From Opitutales bacterium (GTDB lineage Bacteria > Verrucomicrobiota > Verrucomicrobiia > Opitutales > JAFGAQ01), in contig JAKSBQ010000157.1 of the NCBI GenBank assembly GCA_022361075.1, forward strand, positions 1 through 33,365: DNA of 33,365 nt, read 5' to 3'. The translations under genes were made by a program, and so were the position numbers. This document shows positions 23,809 to 32,458 of this stretch, one piece after another. The number at the start of each line of letters is the position of its first letter. Position 1 is the first letter of the stretch. The notes under the pieces were generated by a model that was given only the letters and a program-made list of their open reading frames with translations, was not told the DNA's origin and did not search any database.

Positions 23809-26115
23809 TTAGAAGTTTAGCCCAAAAGTAACCATGTATTCAGGATCCGTGCTGTACTCGAAACGCTGGTTGGTTCCCGGGCGCAAACCTGTATACGTGC
23901 GGCTTGGAGCCACCACATTGTTAGACAGATTCGCCTTGCCGGTAAGGTTTCGAATGTTCAGGCCGATCGTATAATCGATACCGTCAGTCAGTTCACCTGT
24001 TTTGCGGATAAATACATCGGCACGAGTGTGGTCCGGGTTAGTACCACTCACACCAGCGATGGTAAATGGAGTACCTTCCACCCAGCGGAAACCACCACCG
24101 AACGTCACACCCTTGAAATTACCTTCGTTGATCGCGTATTTGGTCCAGATGCTCCACTTGTTCTTAGGAGAACGGAACTCATTTGCGTCAGCCGCGCTTC
24201 CTCCAACATCGGGTGGGACCGTCTTGTCGTTGTAAGCGTAGTTGAAGATGATCGTCCAGTCCTTCGTCGGGTAGATGAAGAAGTCGAAATCGATGCCGGA
24301 TGACTCCACATCACCGAGGTTGATCACGTTACCGTTGCTGTCCAACTTCACGAGATCCGTCTGGCTGATTTCGTAGATCCCAATCGTTCCGATCACTTTA
24401 TCCTCAAGAATCTCAAACCGAGTTCCGATTTCCATCATCTCACCGTTCTTCGGTGGGAAGAAAAAGTCGGGGTTGTCTTGTGGCGGAGCCTGGTTGGTAT
24501 TGATCGCAGAAGATTTGGTGTAAGCCGCATAGATTCCAAAGTTTGGAGTGATGTCGTATACTGCTCCGAACTGAGGGATGAATTTGTCACCATCAAAGCG
24601 CTGCTGGAAGTTGGTGCGTGCGATGTTATCACGACCCTGAGACATTTTGGTCTGGAATAAGCCGACCATCGTCTTCAAACGCTGTTCAAACCACTTGCCC
24701 ATCCAAATGGCATACATGGTGTCCTGAGTGTTCTCTTCGTAACGGTCCAACGCCGGACGCGTGAAATCGTAGAAAAATTTACCAAACTCTACGCCAAGAT
24801 CGTCTGTGAAGTAATTGCGCGGATCAAAATACTGGTAGTATCTTTGAGTTGGATCATCCGTGCGATAAGCGTCTGCGAATGAGAGCACACGCTCTTGTTG
24901 GTAGGTTTGATAACCGAACTGGAAGCGATGGTTTTTCTCACCATTAATCTCTGGGTTGTAAGAGATCGACGCGTTCAACTGCTTGGTAACGTTACCGATG
25001 AAGGCATTACGCAAACCACGGCGAAGCACGTAGTTGCGCTGGTCTTCCGGGTTGCCATTGTCTGGCATTCCGAGTCCTTCTTTGCGCACCAAACGGAAGC
25101 CACCAGTGATGCCACCGTGAGAAGCCGTGTTGATGAAATGAAGGTCGCGATCGTGGTTGTTAAAAGAAATATCCAGATAGAGATTTTCTCCAAGCTTCTG
25201 ATTGAGTGAGATGGTGTATTCGTCGAGTGTCTCTGGAGAAGTGCCATCCGGACCATTCCAACTCGCGTAATACGGCAAATTATATGCTGCGTAGATTGGA
25301 ATGCGTCCACCATCTTGAGCGATCACGCGCGCTCCGCCGTTGTTCACCGCTAAGTGGTGGTCCGTTCGGTCGGAATCGAGGTCGTAGTAATAATACTCAA
25401 ACGAAATACGAGTTCCCTCAAAAGGACGAACCACAAGATTTGCTAGCATGGTCGGGTAGTCGTTTTTCACGTCTCTGGCCCTGCCACTGTCGTGTTGATA
25501 CGCACCAATGAAACGGAAACCGATTGTTGAACCGTAGTCCTTTTTCGGACCGAGTTCACCATTGTTGATGTCGATGCCTACGTTTTGATAGGTGTGTCCT
25601 TCACCGAAAGTGTGCTGTCCAATAAATTCTCCGAAAGTTGTGTCAAGAACCGCAGCTTTGGTAATGACGTTGATACCTCCACCAGGTTGAACAGGTCCAC
25701 TGAGGATCGCAGTAGGTCCGCGGAGAACCTCCATACGTTGAATCAGGAAGCCTTGCGTATCTGACAGATGCTGAAATCCGTTACGATAAAACTCTGCAGT
25801 GTCGAAACCACGAATAGATTTACCCTCAACACCAGAGTGCCAGAGCAATGCCTCACGCTGGGTATTCGCTGCAATGTCCTGAATGTAATCCGCAGTGAGA
25901 ACTGGGATATTAATTGGTACTTCTTCAAGTGGCAGATTGAGCCTTGAGGCAGAAATAGTGGTGGTCGCACGGTATCCTTCCTCGCGTTCTGAAGTCACCG
26001 TAAAAGGTTGAAGAGAATAGATATCCTCTTCCTCGTCATCCTGAGCGGTTAGTGGGGCTACCAGCATCGTACTCAGAAACAGCGCAAAAAATAACACATA
26101 TTTTTTGGGGTTCAT
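23809..26115 (-). CDS. TonB-dependent outer-membrane receptor
   Basis: 768 residues from the ATG at 26115. A longer frame to 26202 adds 29 residues before MNPKKY and is rejected because MNPKKYVLFFALFL...PLTAQ is a complete signal peptide. A TonB-box-like stretch (SLQPFTVTSERE, about 34-45) and the plug follow: RATTTISASRLN, VPINIPVLTADYIQDI, SIRGFD, RMEVLRGPTAILSG and GGGINVITKA (128-153). The remainder alternates aromatic beta strands and ends in a C-terminal strand with VTFGLNF. The plug style (siderophore-receptor-like, no carboxypeptidase-like N-terminal domain) is typical of Opitutales receptors. No SusD homologue is nearby. It lies 3' of the TRAP genes on the same strand and has its own promoter. 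Ligand unknown; a glycan fragment or sugar acid is plausible. Confidence 0.93.
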   Translation of the reverse strand: MNPKKYVLFFALFLSTMLVAPLTAQDDEEEDIYSLQPFTVTSEREEGYRATTTISASRLNLPLEEVPINIPVLTADYIQDIAANTQREALLWHSGVEGKSIRGFDTAEFYRNGFQHLSDTQGFLIQRMEVLRGPTAILSGPVQPGGGINVITKAAVLDTTFGEFIGQHTFGEGHTYQNVGIDINNGELGPKKDYGSTIGFRFIGAYQHDSGRARDVKNDYPTMLANLVVRPFEGTRISFEYYYYDLDSDRTDHHLAVNNGGARVIAQDGGRIPIYAAYNLPYYASWNGPDGTSPETLDEYTISLNQKLGENLYLDISFNNHDRDLHFINTASHGGITGGFRLVRKEGLGMPDNGNPEDQRNYVLRRGLRNAFIGNVTKQLNASISYNPEINGEKNHRFQFGYQTYQQERVLSFADAYRTDDPTQRYYQYFDPRNYFTDDLGVEFGKFFYDFTRPALDRYEENTQDTMYAIWMGKWFEQRLKTMVGLFQTKMSQGRDNIARTNFQQRFDGDKFIPQFGAVYDITPNFGIYAAYTKSSAINTNQAPPQDNPDFFFPPKNGEMMEIGTRFEILEDKVIGTIGIYEISQTDLVKLDSNGNVINLGDVESSGIDFDFFIYPTKDWTIIFNYAYNDKTVPPDVGGSAADANEFRSPKNKWSIWTKYAINEGNFKGVTFGGGFRWVEGTPFTIAGVSGTNPDHTRADVFIRKTGELTDGIDYTIGLNIRNLTGKANLSNNVVAPSRTYTGLRPGTNQRFEYSTDPEYMVTFGLNF

Positions 26116-26234
26116 ATCGATTAGTTTGTTTTTAGGGTTAGTTGTCTGACCCAACCAAGTGATGATGTATGATCGGAAATCAGGGGGTGTGATCGTATTC
26201 AAAGCTCTGAAGGGTAATAGAATTCCGAATACTA

Positions 26235-26256
26235 TTTAGCATGAGCTATAGCTAAA
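26235..26256. promoter_or_regulatory. Dyad over the -10/start region of the receptor promoter
   Basis: TTTAGC (26235-26240) faces GCTAAA (26251-26256), and inside it AGCTATAGCT (26244-26253) is itself palindromic. The dyad covers the proposed -10 box and transcription start, where a repressor would block the promoter. This is distinct from the upstream 22-bp palindrome. Confidence 0.35.
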
Positions 26257-26272
26257 AGGGATTAACTGTCAA
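26245..26272 (-). promoter_or_regulatory. Sigma-70-type promoter of the TonB-dependent receptor gene
   Basis: On the minus strand a perfect -35 hexamer TTGACA (26267-26272) is followed after 16 bp by TATAGC (26245-26250). This would place the start of transcription near 26238, leaving an untranslated leader of about 120 nt before the ATG at 26115. It is the best sigma-70 promoter I can see in the window. Confidence 0.55.
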
Positions 26273-26274
26273 CA

Positions 26275-26296
26275 TATACTTATTATAATATGTATA
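26275..26296. promoter_or_regulatory. 22-bp near-perfect palindrome, candidate FadR-type operator
   Basis: Arms TATAC and GTATA flank a perfectly palindromic core TATTATAATA; only one base pair of the 22 is unpaired (T/T). It sits 2 bp upstream of the -35 box of the receptor promoter. GTATA-bearing arms recall GntR/FadR-family operators, and the window encodes such a regulator. The 14-mer TTATTATAATATGT from this site recurs at 33098-33111. Confidence 0.5.
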
Positions 26297-26331
26297 ACAC
26301 GTCATTAGTTTTGCTACTTTGCAAGATGGAG

Positions 26332-27615
26332 TTACCCAAAAAGTTCCACAAGCCAGAGCGACAATCCAGGCACATACGTCACGAGTAGCATCACGATCAT
26401 GCTTGCTCCAAAGAATGGAATGAGCTTTTTCGAAATTCCTCCAATCCCCACTTTTGCGATCCTTGAGGAAACAAAAAGCGTGCCGCCCACGGGTGGCGTG
26501 AAAAGCCCGATCGCAAGGTTGCAGGTGATGATCAGTCCGAAATGAACTGGATGAATATCGAAAGCCAAAGCCGTCGGCAAAAACAGAGGCGCGGTCAGCA
26601 ACAACGCCGGTAATGGCTCCAGGAAAACCCCGATCAAGAGTAAAATGAGATTCAGTAAAAGGAGATAGATCAGAGCGTTGCCAGCCACTTGTTCGAGCAC
26701 GACAACAAGTTGCTGAGAAACCTGCTCGACCGTAACCAGCCATGCCAGGGCAGCCGTTGCGGCAATGACCAACATCACCACCGCATTGGTCGTGAAGGCT
26801 TCGAGCAGGAGCTTGGGAAGATCGCGCCACGCGAGCCCCTTCTCCACCCACATCGACACCGCCAATCCATAAATCACCGCGACCGCAGCCGCTTCGGTAG
26901 GTGTAAACACGCCTGACCAGATGCCACCTAAAATAACTCCAGGCATCAGTAGCGCCGGGATGCATCTCACAAAACTCCTCCAAACTTCCCCAAAGCTTGT
27001 AACTTTTCCTTTGATTTCGATGCCCATTCGTTTTCCCTGCCACACACAGATCGCCACAAGGGAAGCCCCGAAGAGCGTGCCGGGGATCACTCCGGCAAGA
27101 AAGAGGTCTTTCACTGAAACGTTCGCAACGAAACCGTAGACCAGCAGTGAAATGCTTGGTGGAATGATGACACCCAAGGTACCCGAAACTGCAACGAGAG
27201 CGGCGGAGTAGGACTTCGCGTATCCGCGCTTCGCCATGCCGGGAATCATCACCGATCCGATGGCAGCAGCCCCAGCAATCGCTGACCCTGACACTGCGCC
27301 AAAAAGCATGGACGAAATCACCGTCACAACGGCTAAACCACCCGGCAGCCAGCCAAAAAGTGAACCCGCAAACTCAATGATGCGATTCCCCACTCCTCCC
27401 CGGCTGAGCACTTCACCCGCGGTGATGAAAAGAGGTATCGCCAAAAAATGCGCAGGTTCCACACCTCCCGCGAACGCGTGAAAAATGATGCTGTTGGAAT
27501 ACTCCAGCCCCGAAGCCTGAATCGTGCCCAAAGTGGCAAGCAACAAGGCGTAAAGAAGCGGAATACCAAGAACAGTAGCAGCTAGAAAAAGGGCTGTCAG
27601 TATCATGATTAACAT
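26332..27615 (-). CDS. dctM: TRAP transporter large permease (DctM)
   Basis: 427 residues, the normal length, with about 12 membrane helices. Family signatures are FAGGVEPAHFLAIPLFITAGEVLSRGG, SGSAIAGAAAIGSVMIPGM, SGTLGVIIPPSISLLVYG, and NLAIGLFTPPVGGTLFVSSRIAKVG near the end. It forms the Na+-coupled channel of a tripartite ATP-independent periplasmic carrier for a carboxylate-type substrate. It follows the DctP-DctQ fusion by 21 bp in the same operon. A GGGGAG stretch about 14 nt upstream may serve as ribosome site. It is the last gene of the acid-sugar operon before the receptor, which has its own promoter. Confidence 0.95.
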   Translation of the reverse strand: MLIMILTALFLAATVLGIPLLYALLLATLGTIQASGLEYSNSIIFHAFAGGVEPAHFLAIPLFITAGEVLSRGGVGNRIIEFAGSLFGWLPGGLAVVTVISSMLFGAVSGSAIAGAAAIGSVMIPGMAKRGYAKSYSAALVAVSGTLGVIIPPSISLLVYGFVANVSVKDLFLAGVIPGTLFGASLVAICVWQGKRMGIEIKGKVTSFGEVWRSFVRCIPALLMPGVILGGIWSGVFTPTEAAAVAVIYGLAVSMWVEKGLAWRDLPKLLLEAFTTNAVVMLVIAATAALAWLVTVEQVSQQLVVVLEQVAGNALIYLLLLNLILLLIGVFLEPLPALLLTAPLFLPTALAFDIHPVHFGLIITCNLAIGLFTPPVGGTLFVSSRIAKVGIGGISKKLIPFFGASMIVMLLVTYVPGLSLWLVELFG

Positions 27616-27636
27616 GTCTAGTGGGCTCCCCTTCGT

Positions 27637-29307
27637 TTAAACATCTGCACCGTCTCCAATTTTACCCGGATCGTATTTTCCGATTATTGTTTCGATCAGA
27701 TCTCGCACGCTGTAAATCAACGCCAAAGCGCTGCCAACCGGTAGCGCGGCGTACTGCCAACCCACTGGCCAACCGAGCGCAACCAGGTTCTGCCCGATAT
27801 TGATCCGCACCAGTCCAATTCCTTCGATGATCAACATCACAAGTAACACAATCGGTGCTAGGTGCGTCAGAGCAGCGACGGTTTTCCGTGGATTTTCAGG
27901 AATAAGCCCGAGGAATTCCCCTACCCGCATCTGCGTGCGACGGCGAGTGGCTGCTACCCCGCCTAGAAAAACTGCCCAAACCATCAAAAACACGGACAAT
28001 TCACTGGTCCAGGCCACATCAAATTTGAGCAAAAAGCGGGACACGACATTGCCAAACATGAGAACCACGATCGTCGCCCCACTCCAGATGATGGACCAGT
28101 CCGTCACATTACCAATCCAACGGAGGTAAAATGGTTCATCTAAATCGTTGTTACCCAATAGTGATTCTTCCAAACGTGAAGAAATCCAAATTCCCCCGCC
28201 AACCAATACGCTAAACACTACGAAAAACACGATCATCGACAGGGGAATCGGACGATTCTTGCCATAAGGCAAAAGTGTGGGTGATAAAGATTGAAAGGGC
28301 TGGCCTTTACGAACGGACTCCGCATCAGCAAGTAGTACATCTACATGCTCGCCATAGAGATCACGTGCCCTCGCATAAACGGATTGCGCGGCGGTCTTGT
28401 AGGAATCGAGCTCGGGTCGGTAAATGGTGGCGCCCTCCTGTCTCATTTCGGAGAGCTGCCGCGGCTCCTCTTGTAAAACCAATTGTCTACAGAATGCTCC
28501 CGCTTCGGTGGCCGCTCTTTGAACCGCCTCTTTCTCCGCATCGGTGAGAGACTTCCAAGTGGACTCGGCAATGCTGAAAGGAATGGGGCCATAGATGTGA
28601 GAAGTGAGCGTCACGTGTGGAGCGACTTCGTAAAACCTGAGGGAAAAAATCGTATCGATGGGGTTTTCCTGGCCGATCACGGTTCCCTGCTGAATCGCAA
28701 GATAAACCTCGGTTGCCGGCAAAATGACGGGATTGAAATTGAAAGACTCCACCATCCATCGCAAAGACTCGTTGGGAAATACCCTCATCTTTTCGCTGTT
28801 TGCTTCTTCCGGCGGCAACAAAGGCTCTACCGTCGTAAATTGACGAAAGCCCGCCTCCCAAACTGAAAGCACATGAATTCCCTGCTCACGCAGTTCTTCA
28901 AATTGCTGAGCGACCCAGGGCGATTCGTCATAAAGCTTCCAACCTTGCTCGTAGTCATCAACCAGATAAGGAAGAAAGAGCAGGTTAAGCGTTTTCAGAT
29001 GCGGTGCGTAGCTACCTGTGCTCGTCACTGTGAAATCGATGCCGCCCAGTTTGATGAGCTCGACTGCTTTGGGATCGTTAGCGATCTGCCCAGAGTGAAA
29101 TACCCTGACTTCGAGCGACCCATTGGTGTATTCGTCCACCTTTTTTGCAAACAACAGACTTGCCTCATGCCTGGCACCAGTCGGACCGTTCGTGTGGCTG
29201 AAGACGAGCACTCTCGACTCATTTGCCTGCGTGTTCACCGTCCACATCAACGCCATTAAAACCCACAAAAGGATTCTGGATAGGATTTTAATGTGGAATG
29301 AGTGCAT
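27637..29307 (-). CDS. TRAP transporter fusion: substrate-binding protein (DctP) plus small permease (DctQ)
   Basis: 556 residues, too long for either component alone. Residues 1-28 are a signal segment; about 30-340 are a DctP domain with LVFSHTNGPTGARHEASLLFAKKVDEYTNG, WEAGFRQFTT, and Arg175 (KMRVFPNE), the position of the conserved carboxylate-binding arginine, followed by PATEVYLAIQQGTVIGQENP. A linker and membrane helix (355-376) lead into a DctQ domain with four helices (about 404-424, 433-453, 480-500, 515-535) and the motif SELSVFLMVWAVFLGGVAATRRRTQMRV. The frame is uninterrupted across the junction and no separate dctP or dctQ is present. The binding domain would thus be tethered to the permease in the periplasm. 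Gap to the kinase gene is 9 bp. Confidence 0.9.
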   Translation of the reverse strand: MHSFHIKILSRILLWVLMALMWTVNTQANESRVLVFSHTNGPTGARHEASLLFAKKVDEYTNGSLEVRVFHSGQIANDPKAVELIKLGGIDFTVTSTGSYAPHLKTLNLLFLPYLVDDYEQGWKLYDESPWVAQQFEELREQGIHVLSVWEAGFRQFTTVEPLLPPEEANSEKMRVFPNESLRWMVESFNFNPVILPATEVYLAIQQGTVIGQENPIDTIFSLRFYEVAPHVTLTSHIYGPIPFSIAESTWKSLTDAEKEAVQRAATEAGAFCRQLVLQEEPRQLSEMRQEGATIYRPELDSYKTAAQSVYARARDLYGEHVDVLLADAESVRKGQPFQSLSPTLLPYGKNRPIPLSMIVFFVVFSVLVGGGIWISSRLEESLLGNNDLDEPFYLRWIGNVTDWSIIWSGATIVVLMFGNVVSRFLLKFDVAWTSELSVFLMVWAVFLGGVAATRRRTQMRVGEFLGLIPENPRKTVAALTHLAPIVLLVMLIIEGIGLVRINIGQNLVALGWPVGWQYAALPVGSALALIYSVRDLIETIIGKYDPGKIGDGADV

Positions 29308-29316
29308 AAGTCTTAA

Positions 29317-30729
29317 TCAGGATTTGCTTAGCTTTCGAAATGTCTCGTACAGCGCTTCGTCACTGCCAACATTTCCGGGAAATACAACATAAGGGATCCC
29401 TGGAAAACGACTTTCTTCACCCAATTCCCAAACCGGAACGCCAGGCAGGATTTGACCCTTTACCATGGCTCGACGGACTTCCAATCCCTTTGTAGCGATG
29501 TCACTCGAAGTGATCCCGCCTTTGGCGATGACAAACTCTGGACATGTCTCGATTCGATTCACGATCGTCACCAACGCCTCTGAAATCTGATTTCCGATCG
29601 CCAGGTTTTCCTCCGCATCTCCGCCCTTCACGAGTTTACGACTTGTGTAGATCAACACGTGAATTCCTTCCGCCAAAAGCTTCTCGATGGTTTCGATAAC
29701 TTGCAAAATCACCGTCTCCCTAGGTCGGCCGTTTATCAGTTTACCCACTTCAAGTTCGAGAAGATGAACATCACTGCTATGTGAGGTCTGAAAATATTCG
29801 AGTTGCTTGGTCGTCTTCGGAACGTAAGAGCCCACCACGATTAAACCTCCGTTGTGAGAGCCCGAAACCAATTGTTCATGCGTGAGCAATTCCCGTTTCC
29901 TCTGTCCACAACATGCACGAACGTAAGAAGCTGCGGTTCTCACAATAAAAGACTTTCCTTCCATCTCGGCCAAAAACTGAGCCTCCACCAAAACCTCTAC
30001 GTCACGCATTGCCATTGCGTTAGCGATACAGACGGCTCCATCCGGAACTGAAGCAAGTTGTTCAGCTACTGCTTCAGGCCCTCCTTTTCGGAGTAGATCC
30101 AAGGAGATGCTAAAAACTTCTGATGCCCCAACCTCACTGCCAGTTTTCTCTTCCACCCAACGCTTCAGATCCGATTGCGTGTAACCAAAACTAGCATCTT
30201 TTGCGAATGGCGTCTCAGCAGCTGGGACTAAATCATCTCCCTCAGCGACATAATGAACGTCATCCACCGTAAATCTTCCTCCTTCCTCAAAAAAAGGAAC
30301 GATCAAATGGATCGCCTGTGGCTGGTAAAGAGCCCGCTGCAAAGCGTTCACTTCTGCTGGATAGTGCCCACGCAAGGTCGAATCCCCTCGGCTGATGACA
30401 AACACGGGGTTTCCCACCGACTGAGAGGCTTTTAGCAAATTTTGTCCGATCTCCTCAGCGAGGGTCACTGCCTGTGGTTCAGTCAAGCTTCGCGAATTGG
30501 TGAGGATGTAAAAGAAACGCGTTCCGCGATTCATCTCCATCTCGAGTACATCAACTGACCAACTTGTCAGCACTGGTAAAGCAGCAATCGTTTGGGTTCC
30601 GGTTGGATCATCATCCAGAACGACGATGACGTATTCTGAATTGTCCAAGTGGAATTGGATGTCTGGTATAGGGTCTTCCGGCCAAACTTCAGGAAATTGA
30701 GTAAGAGTTTGTGTGAGGGATCGGGTCAT
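29317..30729 (-). CDS. Four-carbon acid sugar kinase family protein (DUF1537; OtnK/DtnK-like)
   Basis: 470 residues from the ATG at 30729, which shares one base with the stop of the preceding cyclase gene (TAATG); a longer frame reaching 30768 would overlap that gene and is rejected. The N-terminal domain has VIVVLDDDPTGTQT, FYILTNSRSL and SRGDSTLRGHYPAE, typical of the sugar-acid-binding half. The C-terminal nucleotide-binding half has GLIVVGSYVPKTTKQLE, VIAKGGITSSDIATKGLEVRRA and PGVPVWELG...YVVFPGNVGSDEAL. Known members phosphorylate D-threonate, D-erythronate or related acids with ATP (established). Here the kinase is packed with a dehydrogenase, a cyclase-family hydrolase and a TRAP carrier. 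The exact substrate is inferred only as a short sugar acid. Confidence 0.85.
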   Translation of the reverse strand: MTRSLTQTLTQFPEVWPEDPIPDIQFHLDNSEYVIVVLDDDPTGTQTIAALPVLTSWSVDVLEMEMNRGTRFFYILTNSRSLTEPQAVTLAEEIGQNLLKASQSVGNPVFVISRGDSTLRGHYPAEVNALQRALYQPQAIHLIVPFFEEGGRFTVDDVHYVAEGDDLVPAAETPFAKDASFGYTQSDLKRWVEEKTGSEVGASEVFSISLDLLRKGGPEAVAEQLASVPDGAVCIANAMAMRDVEVLVEAQFLAEMEGKSFIVRTAASYVRACCGQRKRELLTHEQLVSGSHNGGLIVVGSYVPKTTKQLEYFQTSHSSDVHLLELEVGKLINGRPRETVILQVIETIEKLLAEGIHVLIYTSRKLVKGGDAEENLAIGNQISEALVTIVNRIETCPEFVIAKGGITSSDIATKGLEVRRAMVKGQILPGVPVWELGEESRFPGIPYVVFPGNVGSDEALYETFRKLSKS

Positions 30730-31376
30730 TACAAAGTGATATCTTTCTGGATGGCAAACGCGCGACATGGCGCCCCGTCTCCATCACTGATTTTCAGCGG
30801 AGCGGCGACAAAAATGACCTTGGTCTCTGTGAGCTTGTTCAATCCGGCAAGCCCTTCTACGATGACGACATTGCCAGACAACAGGATCTTGTGAATATCA
30901 GTAACTTCGATGAGGTCGTTAACATCCGCAACCGATGGAGATTCCACTCCAAGCATCTTGACTTCTGCATCAACGCACCACGTGGCGAGTTCGGGGCTAA
31001 TTCTTGGAAAATGGTTCCGGTAGTATTCTGGGTCGTGAACATGCCTGCTCCACCCACTGTGAAACAACAGTGAATCCCCTGGATTGAAATACTCAGGAAC
31101 TACACCGAGATGATCGACCTCGATGAGGGACTTTGGAGACAATTTGCGAATATCGATCACCCAGGCGGGCCCTATACAACGACCAATCTCGATTAGGTCC
31201 ACACTTTCAGAACCCGCACCAAAGTGCGTCTGCGCGTCCATGTGGGTTCCAGCGTGAGAGTAAAGATGGAGAGTAGACGAGTTCCACCCATCCTTCGCCA
31301 CTTTGTGGTGGGGTTCGATTTCCACACCTCGCATACCACTCTGATAAGTAAGGCTCAGATCGACAATGGCGCTCAT
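30729..31376 (-). CDS. Cyclase-family (PF04199, kynurenine formamidase-like) metal-dependent hydrolase
   Basis: 215 residues. The metal-site signature HxGTHxDxPxH of this family appears as HAGTHMDAQTH at 41-51, with His41, His45, Asp47 and His51 kept but the usual Pro replaced by Gln49. Further family features are DLIEIGRCIGPAWVIDI, a strand with LLFHSGWSRH, and GVESPSVADV near 145-155. Members hydrolyse cyclic amides, formamides or lactone-like bonds. In this operon it could open a sugar-acid lactone before the kinase acts (inference), but an amide substrate cannot be excluded. Stop and the kinase start share one base; the gap to the dehydrogenase is 23 bp. Confidence 0.8.
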   Translation of the reverse strand: MSAIVDLSLTYQSGMRGVEIEPHHKVAKDGWNSSTLHLYSHAGTHMDAQTHFGAGSESVDLIEIGRCIGPAWVIDIRKLSPKSLIEVDHLGVVPEYFNPGDSLLFHSGWSRHVHDPEYYRNHFPRISPELATWCVDAEVKMLGVESPSVADVNDLIEVTDIHKILLSGNVVIVEGLAGLNKLTETKVIFVAAPLKISDGDGAPCRAFAIQKDITL

Positions 31377-31399
31377 AGTAGGAGGAACGTGCGGATTAC

Positions 31400-32458
31400 T
31401 CAGAGGTTTTCAATGATGAGGTCCGTTATCTGACTGGTGGACAGCTTGCCCTTCATGTCAGGAGTTCGGTTATCAGGATTTTGAAAAACGGCTCTCACCG
31501 CATTCCGAATTCTCAGTCCTGCAGCCTTGGTCTCCACTAAACCCAACCACTCAAGCAGAAGAGCCAGAGAGAGAATGGTCGCCACCGGATTCGCGATGTT
31601 CTTACCTGCAATGTCCGGCGCCGATCCATGCGCGGGTTGGAAGACCGCTCCATGATCCCCGATATCAGCAGAAGGTGCCATGCCCATACCACCAACGATT
31701 CCAGCAGCCAGGTCAGAAAGGATGTCGCCGAACATATTTTCTGTTACCAAAACATCAAACCGTGAGGGATCCTGAACGAGAAAAAGCGATGCCGCATCCA
31801 CATAAACTGCGTCCGCTTCGACCTCAGGATATTCTTTGGCGATCTCAAAGAAGATCTCGTTGAAAAATACCATCGAAGGCAGCACGTTGGATTTTTCGAT
31901 GAGCGATACTTTCTTCCTTCGTTTCATCGCTTCCTCAAAGGCCACCCGAATAATCCGTTCTGAGCCTTTCCGCGTGACCAACATCGTGTCTTTCACTTCA
32001 TCTGCCCCAGGCTCTCTTTCATTCAATCGAGTTGAAAACAAACCTTCAGTACTCTCACGAACGATGAGGATATCGATCGATCCTTCAGACTGATTTTTGA
32101 GAGGAGTATCGTTCTCGTGATAAAGATAAATCGGGCGAATCCCAGCGTAGAGATCCAGTTGCTCACGCAAATCAAGCTGTGGCGCCATTTCCCTGCCGTC
32201 CGGCCAACGGACTTTTGGCAACCCCATCGCACCCAAAAGCACCGCATCTGAATTTTTGGCGGCCTCAAATGCCGTTGAAGGGAACGGATCACCGTTCTTG
32301 AGAAACTCGGAGGCTCCTACCGAATGATAGTCGAGCTCGAATTGAACACCCTTCATCTCAGGCTTCAACACATCTAGAACACGGATCGCTTCGGCGGTAA
32401 TATCTTCTCCAATACCGTCTCCGGGTAAAACTGCAATTTTGAATAGTCTGTTACTCAT
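31400..32458 (-). CDS. Isocitrate/isopropylmalate dehydrogenase-family oxidoreductase (Tyr-to-Phe variant)
   Basis: 352 residues from the ATG at 32458; a longer frame to 32536 would overlap the start of the divergent VOC gene and is rejected. Family features: [13 protein letters not shown] at 8-20, the substrate arginines Arg98, Arg108 and Arg134 ([18 protein letters not shown]), Lys189 (IEKSNVLPS), Asp221, Asp245 and Asp249 (FGDILSD) for the metal, and [15 protein letters not shown] for NAD. The usual catalytic Tyr in the (R)E.T.G.Y motif is Phe141 (RESTEGLF). Leu, tartrate and homoisocitrate enzymes of this family oxidise and decarboxylate 2-hydroxy acids. No other leucine-synthesis gene is near, and the operon encodes an acid-sugar kinase, so a sugar-acid or tartrate-like substrate is more likely than isopropylmalate. 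Confidence 0.85.
   Translation of the reverse strand: MSNRLFKIAVLPGDGIGEDITAEAIRVLDVLKPEMKGVQFELDYHSVGASEFLKNGDPFPSTAFEAAKNSDAVLLGAMGLPKVRWPDGREMAPQLDLREQLDLYAGIRPIYLYHENDTPLKNQSEGSIDILIVRESTEGLFSTRLNEREPGADEVKDTMLVTRKGSERIIRVAFEEAMKRRKKVSLIEKSNVLPSMVFFNEIFFEIAKEYPEVEADAVYVDAASLFLVQDPSRFDVLVTENMFGDILSDLAAGIVGGMGMAPSADIGDHGAVFQPAHGSAPDIAGKNIANPVATILSLALLLEWLGLVETKAAGLRIRNAVRAVFQNPDNRTPDMKGKLSTSQITDLIIENL

Noticed and set aside
26203-26331. Insertion-sequence or transposon remnant suggested by the palindromes upstream of the receptor
   Set aside because: No transposase fragment or target-site duplication; the dyads are better explained as operator sites around a promoter.
26252-27043. 263-codon minus-strand frame overlapping the dctM gene
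   Set aside because: It runs in another frame of the same strand through a well-matched DctM; the composition (many Arg, Ser, Cys, Trp) is that of a shadow frame.
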